Positions 1 to 7,137 of a stretch of DNA of 12,331 nucleotides are shown here, piece by piece; position 1 is the first letter of the stretch, and each line of letters starts with the position of its first letter. The notes beneath the pieces are model-generated. The model saw nothing but the letters and a program-made list of their open reading frames with translations. It was not told where the DNA came from and made no database searches. Source of the stretch: an uncultured Solobacterium sp. (lineage in GTDB: Bacteria > Bacillota_I > Bacilli_A > Erysipelotrichales > Erysipelotrichaceae); assembly GCA_938039295.1 (NCBI GenBank), contig CALHUY010000011.1:1-12331 (forward strand), read 5' to 3'. The position numbers were made by a program, and so were the translations under genes.

Positions 1-77
1 CACTTTGAACAATTATTGGATTTATTCTTTTTGAAATCTTTACCCAATTTTGTTCCAGTCGCGTATTCCAATATGCT

Positions 78-100
78 ATAAGCCATTAAAATAAGCCATT
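78..100. repeat. Short direct repeat downstream of guaA
   Basis: The 10-base word ATAAGCCATT occurs at 78-87 and again at 91-100, a period of 13 bases, just beyond the guaA stop codon. The stretch 1-116 otherwise shows no hairpin with a U-tract, so no intrinsic terminator for guaA is visible inside the window. The repeat is short and may be chance. The 3' end of guaA is a known integration hotspot for genomic islands, which is the only reason to note it. Confidence 0.4.
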
Positions 101-116
101 TTCAGTAAAAAATCTT

Positions 117-1658
117 CTATTCCCACTCAATTGTTCCTGGTGGCTTGGATGTGATATCCATGGCTACACGGTTAACATGTTTTACTTCGTTTACGATACG
201 TGTTGAAATCTTGTCTAGTACATCATATGGGATTCTTGCCCAGTCTGCTGTCATACCATCGATAGATGTAACTGCACGGATAACGACTGTGTAGTCGTAT
301 GTACGTTGGTCTCCCATAACACCTACAGAGCGGATATTTGGTAAGCATGTAAAGTACTGCCAGATATCTCTTTCAAGTCCTGCGTTACGGATTTCTTCAC
401 GTAGGATTAAGTCTGAATCACGAACGATTTCTAACTTCTCTTCTGTGATTTCTCCAAGTACACGGATACCAAGTCCTGGTCCTGGGAATGGTTGACGCCA
501 TACCATTTCTTCTGGTAGGCCTAGCTCTGTACCTAATGCACGTACTTCATCCTTGAACAATTTGCTTAATGGTTCAATCAGTTTGAAGTTCATATCTTCA
601 GGTAAACCACCTACGTTGTGGTGTGACTTGATTGTCTGTGCTGTCTTTGTACCTGATTCAATAATATCTGTATAAAGTGTTCCTTGTGCTAACCACTTAA
701 TATCTGTTCCTTGTAAGAGCTTGGCTACTTCATCACGGAATGTGTAGATGAATTCACCACCGATAATCTTACGCTTTTCTTCAGGGTCTGATACACCAGC
801 AAGCTTATTCAAGAAACGTTCTCTTGCGTCAATCTTGATGAGATTAAGAGACATGTTACGTGTGAATGTTTCCATAACACCTTCTGCTTCACCCTTACGT
901 AATAGACCATGGTCGATAAACATGCAGTATAGGTTCTTACCAATTGCCTTATCTAATAAAGCAGCTACTACAGATGAGTCTACACCACCAGATAATGCTA
1001 GTAATACCTTATCATCGCCAACTTGTGCTCTGATTTCTTCAATTTGTTGGTTTACAAAATCTTTCATTGTCCAGTTGTTTTCAGCCTTGGCAATGTTGAA
1101 TACGAAGTTTCTTAACATATCTAGTCCATACTCAGAGTTACGTACTTCTGGGTGGAACTGTAATGTATAGATCTTCTTTTCATCATTTGCACTAGCCGCA
1201 AATGGACATGTATCACTGCTTGCTACGGAATGGAATCCTTCTGCGAGTGTGGATACTTGGTCACCATGGCTCATCCATACAATTTGCTTTTCAGGTAAAC
1301 CTGCAAATAATGGAGATGTTGTATCTACTGTAATCTCTGTACGACCATATTCCTTCTTGTCAGATGGTGTAACGTTACCACCATTCATGAAGTGTGTCAT
1401 CTGCATACCATAACAGATACCTAAAATAGGTAAGCCTGATGTGAAGATAGCTGGATCACACTTTGGTGCATCCTTTTCATAAACACTGTTTGGTCCACCA
1501 GAGAAAATAATTCCTTTTACATCTTGCATTGCAACGATTTCTGCAAGTGTCATATCTCCTGGATGAAGTTCACTATAAACTCCAAATTCACGAATACGTC
1601 GTGCAATTAACTGGTTGTATTGACTTCCAAAATCTAAGACGATAATTTTATCTGCCAT
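117..1658 (-). CDS. guaA: GMP synthase (glutamine-hydrolysing)
   Basis: Cytoplasmic enzyme that converts XMP, ATP and glutamine to GMP, the last step of guanine nucleotide synthesis. The 513 residues are full length for the single-chain bacterial form. Residues about 4-190 are a class I glutamine amidotransferase domain with the nucleophile C82 (GICYGMQ) and the partners H169 and E171 (FHPE). The ATP-pyrophosphatase domain follows, with its P-loop SGGVDSS at 223-229. The C-terminal dimerisation domain ends in the family-typical KPPGTIEWE. The ATG at 1658 is preceded by AGGAG at six bases. The gene is separated from metQ by a terminator and has its own promoter, so it is probably monocistronic. 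The leader is only about 40 bases, too short for a purine riboswitch. No truncation or missing catalytic residue is seen. Confidence 0.98.
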   Translation of the reverse strand: MADKIIVLDFGSQYNQLIARRIREFGVYSELHPGDMTLAEIVAMQDVKGIIFSGGPNSVYEKDAPKCDPAIFTSGLPILGICYGMQMTHFMNGGNVTPSDKKEYGRTEITVDTTSPLFAGLPEKQIVWMSHGDQVSTLAEGFHSVASSDTCPFAASANDEKKIYTLQFHPEVRNSEYGLDMLRNFVFNIAKAENNWTMKDFVNQQIEEIRAQVGDDKVLLALSGGVDSSVVAALLDKAIGKNLYCMFIDHGLLRKGEAEGVMETFTRNMSLNLIKIDARERFLNKLAGVSDPEEKRKIIGGEFIYTFRDEVAKLLQGTDIKWLAQGTLYTDIIESGTKTAQTIKSHHNVGGLPEDMNFKLIEPLSKLFKDEVRALGTELGLPEEMVWRQPFPGPGLGIRVLGEITEEKLEIVRDSDLILREEIRNAGLERDIWQYFTCLPNIRSVGVMGDQRTYDYTVVIRAVTSIDGMTADWARIPYDVLDKISTRIVNEVKHVNRVAMDITSKPPGTIEWE

Positions 1659-1704
1659 TCTAATCTCCTACTCTCTTATTACATTACAAATATCATACAT
1701 GATA

Positions 1705-1733
1705 ATTGTATTTGTTGCGCTGTGTTTTTGCAA
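1705..1733 (-). promoter_or_regulatory. Probable sigma-A promoter of guaA
   Basis: On the minus strand TTGCAA (1733-1728) and TACAAT (1710-1705) are separated by exactly 17 bases, a good match to TTGACA-N17-TATAAT. It would start transcription near 1698, about 40 bases before the guaA ATG. A small dyad, TATCAT-AC-ATGATA (1691-1704), sits over the predicted start and could be an operator or chance. Assignment is from sequence pattern only. Confidence 0.6.
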
Positions 1734-1752
1734 TTATATGAAAATCACAAAT

Positions 1753-1781
1753 AAAAAAACCATGCGAAATATTCACATGGT
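1753..1781 (-). terminator. Intrinsic terminator after metQ
   Basis: In the minus-strand transcript ACCAUG-U-GAA pairs with UUC-G-CAUGGU (1781-1759), a 10-pair stem including one U-G wobble and a 3-base loop, followed at once by a run of seven U. It lies 12 bases beyond the metQ stop codon and closes the metNIQ operon before the guaA promoter. Confidence 0.9.
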
Positions 1782-1792
1782 AATGTTTTTAC

Positions 1793-2644
1793 TTATTCAG
1801 CTGGGATAACAGAACCATCAGACCAGTTCTTCTTGATGAATTCACGAATTTCTTCAGACTGTAATACCTTCACTAAAGCTTGAATCTTTTCATCCTTTTC
1901 ATGACCCTCTTGACAAGCGATGATGTTTACATATGGGTTCTTTGAGTCAGCCTTTTCAAGGATTAATGCATCAGAGCCTGGCTTTAGACCAGCGTTAATT
2001 GCGAAGTTACCGTTGATAGCTACTAAGTCACCTTCACCGTTTTCATAAGCTGTTGCGAGTAATTCTGGTTTTACTTCCTGGAACTTTAAGTGCTTAGGAT
2101 TGTTTGTGTCGTTATCGATATCTGCGATTGTTAAATTTAATACATCTGCGTTTTCTGGTAACTTCACTAAGTTTTCCTGCGCAAGAATTGCTAAGATACG
2201 ACCGTTATCTGCTACAGAGTTAGAAATAACAACTGTTGAACCATCCTTGATGTCAGAAACATTCTTGATTGTCTTAGAGTAGATTCCAAATGGTTCGATA
2301 TGAACTCCACCTACATTGGCAATCTTGTAGTTCTTTTCATTCTTTTCCTTGTTAAAGAATGGCACGTGCTGGAAGAAGTTTGCGTCTGCTTCTCCGTTAG
2401 ATACTGCTTCGTTTGGAATGAAGTAATCATCTGTGATTGTTACTTCAAGGTCGATGTTGTACTTATCTTTTAAGATGGACTTTGCTTCTTCTAGAATCAC
2501 TGCGTGTGGGTTAGCAGTTGCGATCACTGTTAACTTTGTGCTGTCTGAAGAAGTTGTTGATGCACTTTCTTTTTTGGATGTTCCGCAAGCTGTTAAGCCT
2601 AATGCGAATGTTGCTGCTGCAATAATTTTTGTAATCTTGTTCAT
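1793..2644 (-). CDS. metQ: Methionine ABC transporter substrate-binding lipoprotein MetQ
   Basis: Lipid-anchored receptor that captures methionine outside the membrane and delivers it to the MetN-MetI transporter. The 283 residues start with a lipoprotein signal peptide whose lipobox LTAC places the acylated cysteine at C20, followed by a Ser/Thr/Lys-rich linker. The mature part matches the NlpA/MetQ family, with an early TVIATANPHAVILEE strand and the family-typical ADANFFQHVPF at about 86-96. GGGAG lies seven bases before the ATG. The gene is last in metN-metI-metQ, 30 bases after metI, and is followed by a strong terminator. Methionine specificity is inferred from family, operon and the methionine-type T-box; some NlpA relatives bind other ligands. 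Confidence 0.93.
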   Translation of the reverse strand: MNKITKIIAAATFALGLTACGTSKKESASTTSSDSTKLTVIATANPHAVILEEAKSILKDKYNIDLEVTITDDYFIPNEAVSNGEADANFFQHVPFFNKEKNEKNYKIANVGGVHIEPFGIYSKTIKNVSDIKDGSTVVISNSVADNGRILAILAQENLVKLPENADVLNLTIADIDNDTNNPKHLKFQEVKPELLATAYENGEGDLVAINGNFAINAGLKPGSDALILEKADSKNPYVNIIACQEGHEKDEKIQALVKVLQSEEIREFIKKNWSDGSVIPAE

Positions 2645-2674
2645 GAGTTTTCTCCCTTTTCTTTTTTTATATAT

Positions 2675-3334
2675 TTATCGTTTGTCGATTCGTTTTACGA
2701 TTGCATCACCCATCCACTGTATTGCAAATACAATGACGATAATGATGATGGTTGAAGTATAAAGTATTAAATCGTTTCTTCTTGCAAAACCATATAAGTA
2801 CGCTAGGTTTCCAAGTCCTCCAGCACCGATGGCACCTGCCATTGCTGTATAGGAGATTAAGGAAATACCTGTTACTGTGATTCCTGAGATCAAGGATGGT
2901 AATGCTTCAGGAAGTAATACTTTCAAAATAATTTGCCAATTGCTGGCACCCATTGCTTTACTTGCTTCAATGGTACCTTTGTTTACATCTTGGAATGCGA
3001 TGATGCACATTCGTGCATAGAACGGCGCTGCCGCAAATACCAGTGAAGGTAAGGCTGCTGTAGCTCCTAACATAGAACCTACAATCAGCTTTGTAAATGG
3101 GATTAAGATAATCAGTAAGATGATAAATGGAATTGCACGTAATACGTTGATAATTACATCAATCACTCGATTGATAATCTTGTTTTGGAATAATCCACCT
3201 GTTTGTGTACAGTACAGTAGAATACCAATCAGTAATCCTAGGACTGTCGCAAGTACAAGTGATACGGCTGTCATGTAGAGTGTTTCATTGATAGCTTTGA
3301 ATAGCTGATCTAAATTAAGTACGCCACCTATCAT
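2675..3334 (-). CDS. metI: Methionine ABC transporter permease MetI
   Basis: Integral membrane subunit forming the translocation channel for D- and L-methionine together with MetN. The 219 residues are standard for the family and contain about five hydrophobic segments (near 20-42, 56-85, 92-112, 146-166 and 190-207). The cytoplasmic EAA loop that contacts the ATPase is at about 123-142 (EASKAMGASNWQIILKVLLP). The start codon overlaps the metN stop by one base (TAATG), with GGAGG placed inside the end of metN, so the two are translationally coupled. metQ follows after 30 bases with no terminator between. Nothing unusual was seen. Confidence 0.95.
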   Translation of the reverse strand: MIGGVLNLDQLFKAINETLYMTAVSLVLATVLGLLIGILLYCTQTGGLFQNKIINRVIDVIINVLRAIPFIILLIILIPFTKLIVGSMLGATAALPSLVFAAAPFYARMCIIAFQDVNKGTIEASKAMGASNWQIILKVLLPEALPSLISGITVTGISLISYTAMAGAIGAGGLGNLAYLYGFARRNDLILYTSTIIIIVIVFAIQWMGDAIVKRIDKR

Positions 3335-4353
3335 TAGAGCACCTCCACTATGACATTGTTGTCAGTTAAGTATGTCACAAACTTGTTGTAGTCACTATCG
3401 ACTCCACCACTAATATGAATGTAGGTTACACCCATTGGTCCAACAGAGGATTGTGAGATGTTTGACTCTACAATCGATATCTCAAATGGTACAAGTCTAG
3501 CAGCGTTGATAATCGTTGGCTGCTCTGCGTTATTTCCTGTGAAGGATAAACGTAGTAACTTACCACTTGGATATCTCTCTTTTAAACTTTCTGCCAATTC
3601 TTCGATTGTTTGGTTAGCTTCAATATTTTGTACGAATCTTCTTGTGACTGCGTGTTTTGGATGTTCGAACAATTGTTTAACAGTTCCTTCTTCCACAATA
3701 TTTCCATCGCTCATTACTGCCATTCGTGTACATATCTTTTGTACAACTTCCATCTGGTGGGTAATCATCACGATGGTGATTCCTAAACGACTATTGATTT
3801 CTCTTAATAGTTCAAGAATCTGTTCTGTTGTATCAGGGTCTAGTGCAGAGGTTGCTTCATCACATAGTAGAATTCTTGGTGAATTAGCGAGTGCTCTTGC
3901 AATACCAACTCTTTGTTTCTGACCACCTGATAACTCACTTGGATAGGCGTCCTCTCTACCAGTTAAGCCTACCATTTCAATCAGTTCTGCTGCTCTTTGT
4001 TTTCTCTCTGCTTTAGGAACATGAGCAAACTCTAGAGGAAGTTCGATGTTTTCAGCGACTGTTCTACTCCATAGAAGGTTGAAATGTTGGAAAATCATAC
4101 CGATTTGTTGACGTTGTAAACGTAGTTCTTTAGGACTAAGTTCTTTGAAGTTTACACCATTGATGATAACATCACCAGCTGTCTGTACTTCTAGTTGATT
4201 GATCAAACGAATCAACGTACTTTTACCAGCACCGGAATATCCGATGATGCCGTAGATTTCACCATCATTAATGGTGAGTGAAACATTGTTTACCGCATGG
4301 ATGTTTTCCTTGTTCGCTTTGAATGTTTTAACTATGTTATATAACTCAATCAT
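3334..4353 (-). CDS. metN: Methionine ABC transporter ATP-binding protein MetN
   Basis: Cytoplasmic ATPase that powers methionine import. In 339 residues it shows Walker A GYSGAGKST (38-46), the Q-loop glutamine Q89 (IFQHFNLL), the ABC signature LSGGQKQRV (141-149), Walker B ILLCDEATSALD (161-172) and the switch histidine H199. Residues about 265-339 form the extra C-terminal NIL domain, which in the E. coli homologue binds methionine and shuts the transporter down when the cell is replete. AGGAGG lies five bases before the ATG. It is the first gene of metNIQ, and its leader is a complete T-box riboswitch, so transcription should respond to uncharged tRNA-Met, with a second feedback at protein level through the NIL domain. 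Confidence 0.96.
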   Translation of the reverse strand: MIELYNIVKTFKANKENIHAVNNVSLTINDGEIYGIIGYSGAGKSTLIRLINQLEVQTAGDVIINGVNFKELSPKELRLQRQQIGMIFQHFNLLWSRTVAENIELPLEFAHVPKAERKQRAAELIEMVGLTGREDAYPSELSGGQKQRVGIARALANSPRILLCDEATSALDPDTTEQILELLREINSRLGITIVMITHQMEVVQKICTRMAVMSDGNIVEEGTVKQLFEHPKHAVTRRFVQNIEANQTIEELAESLKERYPSGKLLRLSFTGNNAEQPTIINAARLVPFEISIVESNISQSSVGPMGVTYIHISGGVDSDYNKFVTYLTDNNVIVEVL

Positions 4354-4376
4354 CGCTGCCTCCTATCTATATAAAC

Positions 4377-4414
4377 AAAAATCCCGCACTTACACTTACA
4401 TGTAAGGACGGGAT
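4377..4414 (-). terminator. T-box regulated terminator of metNIQ leader
   Basis: In the minus-strand RNA, AUCCCG at the 5' side (4414-4409) pairs with CGGGAU (4386-4381). An inner CUUACA/UGUAAG stem adds to it, and a short U-run follows. The 5' arm contains the CGUCCUU (4410-4404) that is also needed for the antiterminator, so the two structures exclude each other. Confidence 0.88.
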
Positions 4415-4640
4415 ATATAATCTCGTGTTACCACCTTAGTTTATATGTACTTCACAATACATACCTCATCGAGTACCAACATACTCTATGTCTATAACGG
4501 GACATCCCGGTACCCCCTACATTTCGGAAGTACAACTCCAAGACCATCTTCACTAAACCTTCGTATATCCTCTTCTCAGCACCCGAGGACTCTCTGTGAT
4601 ACTATCTTTCAGCTACTCTTCTTATCATCGCCTATGGTTA
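4377..4640 (-). ncRNA. T-box riboswitch leader, methionine type
   Basis: Leader RNA that reads the charging state of tRNA and lets metNIQ be transcribed when tRNA-Met is uncharged. The T-box core AAGGUGGUAACACGAG is at 4437-4422. AAGG and ACG pair with CGU-CCUU (4410-4404), leaving the 7-base bulge UGGUAAC that binds the tRNA acceptor end. The U of UGGU matches an A discriminator base, as in tRNA-Met. In stem I the loop-E pair AGUA (4603-4600) and GAA (4550-4548) frame a specifier AUG at 4547-4545, stacked on UCAC/GUGA. AGAGAG (4595-4590) is the conserved AG-bulge element. A second S-turn-like GAA...GUAGG with CCGUUAU downstream resembles stems II and III. This leader, with its promoter, fills the 375-base stretch between the GH13 gene and metN. 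The specifier assignment comes from hand folding and is likely but not proven. Confidence 0.92.
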
Positions 4641-4641
4641 T

Positions 4642-4669
4642 AGTTTATTGAGAATTTAATAAATGTCAA
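4642..4669 (-). promoter_or_regulatory. Promoter of the metNIQ T-box leader with upstream A-tracts
   Basis: A perfect TTGACA (minus strand, 4669-4664) is followed after 16 bases by TAAACT (4647-4642), a 4/6 match to TATAAT; TATAAC a few bases further down is an alternative but lies 21 bases away. Transcription would begin near 4635, just before the first conserved T-box bases. Upstream, T-runs on the plus strand (A-tracts on the transcribed sense) centre near 4676.5, 4687 and 4697.5, about one helical turn apart. They may act as an UP element or bend. Confidence 0.72.
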
Positions 4670-4728
4670 CAACTTTTTTGAGATTTTTTTGTAAATTTTG
4701 TTTTATTCCATGAAAAGTCTATAAAATA

Positions 4729-6282
4729 TTACATTTTTTGTAATACTACAAACGAACTAGCTCCGATTGTAAGAGTTATTTCTTCAATAGATGCTCTTCC
4801 AATTGTATAGATAGGCTTATAACCTTGTAGCTCATCAAGAGAAATTGTCTCTTCTAATCCACTTGGATTGATTGCTAGTATCAACTTTCCACGTTTGTAT
4901 ACAAATGGCATCTTCTCCTTCTCTGCATAAATCACATTGAAGTCTGCATCAGCCTGTAAGTCTGCATACATGTGACGTAATGCCACTAGAGATTTTGTTG
5001 TAGAGTATAGTGAATCCTTATCGTGTAGTTGATTTTCTACGGTTGGTGCGTCTTTAGATGGGTCAACCGCTAGATACAATTGTTGTGCTTCTACTGTTGA
5101 AAAACCCTTATTTACGCTATTATCCCACTGCATTGGTGTACGTGATCCTGTACGATGGAAGCCACCTTCTTTGGAGCGAATATCCTTCATATAGCGCATA
5201 CCAATTTCATCACCATAGTAGATAAATGGAACGCCTGGCATTGTTAAGATAAATGCATATGCAATCTTTAACTCTTCTGGCGTTAAAGTATTGGCAGGAC
5301 GTGGTGTATCATGGTTGCATGTAAACATGGAGATATAACCATTTTGTTTTGTTGCCTTGTATTTTGGCATGTAGTCATTTAAGAAACGGCAGATATCACC
5401 TTTACCACTCTTTAAGAAGAAGCTATTATCTTCCCCGCCTGTTTCATAATCACGTAATAAAGTGTTATATCCATTGTGCCAATGATCTAAGTAGAAATCC
5501 ATATGGAAACCACCACCATTGATTGCCTGTTCTGGATTGGACCATTCACTGACAAGTGCTGCCTCAGGATACTCTTGATCTAGCATATTACGAACATCTC
5601 TCCAGATTTTCGCAGTCGCTGATTTCTTGTTATCATCATTTTTTACAAGTGAGTCTGCCATATCAACACGGAAGCCATCTGCACCATGATCTAGCCAGAA
5701 GCGCATCACATCTTTCATCGCTTCTTTAGTAGCGATAGCTTCTGGACTATCGACTGCAGACATCCAACTCTCTGTACAATCTAACCAACCATAGTTCAGT
5801 GCTGGTTGAGACGCAAAGAAGTTTAACATATAGGCACCATTTCGATCAGACATACCTGCCATATATGGACGATCTTTGATACCTACAAAGGCACCGTTCG
5901 TCCATACATAACGACTGGAGTATTCATTTTCCTCCGGTTGCTTACTAGCGTTAAACCAAGCATGTTCATCAGACGTATGGCCAGGTACTAAATCTAGCAA
6001 TACTTTGATACCACGCTTATGTGCTTCTTCAAATAAGCGATATGCATCTTCATTTGTACCATAACGGGCTGCGACCTTCTTATAATCCCTAACGTCATAT
6101 CCTGCATCCATAAATGGTGAGTCATACATTGGATTGATCCATAATGCATTACAGCCAAGTTCTTTAATGTAATCTAACTTCTGGATGATACCTTCTAAAT
6201 CCCCGATACCATCTCCATTTGTATCATAGAATGACTGTGGATAAATTTCATAAAATACTGCATCTTTTAACCATGTTGGCAT
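4729..6282 (-). CDS. GH13 alpha-glucosidase / alpha-amylase family enzyme, intracellular
   Basis: Retaining glycoside hydrolase expected to cleave alpha-glucosidic bonds of imported maltodextrin. The 517 residues have no signal peptide, so it acts in the cytoplasm. An N-terminal DTNGDGIGDL (20-29) matches the metal-binding loop of oligo-1,6-glucosidases. Region I is DLVPGHTSDEH (97-107). Region II is GFRVDMAD with nucleophile D207. Region III is LVSEW with acid/base E246. Region IV is NHD with D325. RTPMQWD (381-387) and a C-terminal beta domain follow. It starts three bases after the HAD gene with AGGAG inside that gene's end, so it is cotranscribed. The exact bond specificity (alpha-1,4, alpha-1,6 or trehalose-type) cannot be read from sequence. 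Region I has Gly where most GH13 enzymes have Asn. It is the last gene of the mal cluster. Confidence 0.9.
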   Translation of the reverse strand: MPTWLKDAVFYEIYPQSFYDTNGDGIGDLEGIIQKLDYIKELGCNALWINPMYDSPFMDAGYDVRDYKKVAARYGTNEDAYRLFEEAHKRGIKVLLDLVPGHTSDEHAWFNASKQPEENEYSSRYVWTNGAFVGIKDRPYMAGMSDRNGAYMLNFFASQPALNYGWLDCTESWMSAVDSPEAIATKEAMKDVMRFWLDHGADGFRVDMADSLVKNDDNKKSATAKIWRDVRNMLDQEYPEAALVSEWSNPEQAINGGGFHMDFYLDHWHNGYNTLLRDYETGGEDNSFFLKSGKGDICRFLNDYMPKYKATKQNGYISMFTCNHDTPRPANTLTPEELKIAYAFILTMPGVPFIYYGDEIGMRYMKDIRSKEGGFHRTGSRTPMQWDNSVNKGFSTVEAQQLYLAVDPSKDAPTVENQLHDKDSLYSTTKSLVALRHMYADLQADADFNVIYAEKEKMPFVYKRGKLILAINPSGLEETISLDELQGYKPIYTIGRASIEEITLTIGASSFVVLQKM

Positions 6283-6285
6283 AAC

Positions 6286-7053
6286 TTATTCTCCTATAAT
6301 TTCTAAAATATCCCCTGAAGTAACAATTTGATACTGAAAGTTTGGATATTCTTGTTGTAACAATTCTATTTCTTTTTGAATTACTTTTTCTTTGCGATGT
6401 GCTGTATTTAATAATATACCAGTTACACCACAAGATGCCGCAACTTGCATATCACTACCCACTTCATTACCAATCATGACACAATCACTTACATTTAATT
6501 TATGGTCATCTAGAACTTTTTGCATAAATGCTTTCTCTGGCTTACGGATTCCATAATCCGCAGAGATATACATATGATCAAAGTATGGAATTAAATCACA
6601 GATACCCATCTCCGCTAGCGCAAAAGAGCGCTGTGCATTGGATAGTAAGATAATTTGGTGCCCTTGTTGCTTGAGTGTTTCTAGTGTCTTTATGGTATTG
6701 AGGTATGGTTTACAACGCACTCTTGTCAAACGTCTAAACTCTGTTTCCACAAAGAGTAACCAAGTCTCTATGTCTTGAATTGGTACTACTTCTTTATGCA
6801 TTGGAGCTTCATCATATAGACGTTTGAATACATTTTTAAATTGAATATCAATATATGTATCAGGATGAAGTGTTTCTACACGATTCCACTCTTCTTTATT
6901 ACACTTTAAATATGCTTGTTTAAACTCTTCTGGTGTATAGATAGCACCATAACATGCATACATGTCTGATAATACCTTCCATATCTTACGATTATGTAAT
7001 TCTGTATGGATATCAATGAGTGTTCCATATAAGTCAAAGATATATGTTTTCAT
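6286..7053 (-). CDS. HAD-superfamily hydrolase with DxYGT motif
   Basis: Member of the haloacid dehalogenase superfamily, 255 residues, soluble. Motif I is FDLYGTL with the nucleophile D7. The usual second aspartate, the acid/base of phosphatases, is Y9, as in L-2-haloacid dehalogenases. Motif II is S138 (LLSNAQ), motif III K171 (RKPEKAF), and motif IV GNEVGSD, with E197 and D201 as likely metal ligands. A helical cap (about 15-110) marks a subclass I type. The start has AGGAG seven bases upstream. It follows malG after 84 bases containing a hairpin and abuts the GH13 gene, so a sugar-phosphate or other housekeeping role in maltodextrin use is possible but unsupported. The substrate is unknown. 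Confidence 0.8.
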   Translation of the reverse strand: MKTYIFDLYGTLIDIHTELHNRKIWKVLSDMYACYGAIYTPEEFKQAYLKCNKEEWNRVETLHPDTYIDIQFKNVFKRLYDEAPMHKEVVPIQDIETWLLFVETEFRRLTRVRCKPYLNTIKTLETLKQQGHQIILLSNAQRSFALAEMGICDLIPYFDHMYISADYGIRKPEKAFMQKVLDDHKLNVSDCVMIGNEVGSDMQVAASCGVTGILLNTAHRKEKVIQKEIELLQQEYPNFQYQIVTSGDILEIIGE

Positions 7054-7099
7054 GTGAGTTCTCCTGATTCATACCTATCATACTACGATTTTACAAAGT

Positions 7100-7129
7100 A
7101 AACGGCAGGACCAAAAGGTTCTACCGTTT
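7100..7129 (-). terminator. Intercistronic hairpin after malG, possible partial terminator
   Basis: AAACGG-U-AG-A-ACC pairs with GGU-C-CU-G-CCGUUU around a UUUU loop in the minus-strand RNA, with 12 pairs (one a wobble) and one A-C mismatch. It starts eight bases after the malG stop codon. The bases after it (ACUUUGU) are only weakly U-rich, so partial termination or a 3' mRNA stabiliser is more likely than a full stop. On the plus strand the same hairpin is followed by TTTTGTTTTG, a better U-tract, but no plus-strand gene needs it. Confidence 0.55.
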
Positions 7130-7137
7130 TTGTTTTG

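Noticed and set aside
1..86. Minus-strand open frame starting at 86 and running off the left edge
   Set aside because: Only 28 codons are visible, no Shine-Dalgarno sequence precedes the ATG and no family is recognisable, so it is not listed as a gene.
748..1170. Plus-strand frame of 140 codons opposite guaA
   Set aside because: It is the antisense of a well conserved gene, with no ribosome binding site or recognisable domain. The same holds for the other plus-strand frames opposite metN, metQ, malF, malE and msmX.
4520..4522. AUG in GAAAUGUAGG as T-box specifier
   Set aside because: It lies in the stem II S-turn-like element. The AUG at 4547-4545 sits in the loop-E context expected of the specifier loop.
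4445..4651. Plus-strand frame of 68 codons
   Set aside because: It lies entirely opposite the T-box leader and its promoter; RNA structure explains the sequence.
7057..7090. Possible promoter (TATGAT) just before the HAD gene
   Set aside because: No acceptable -35 box lies 16-18 bases upstream, and the start would fall almost on the ribosome binding site.
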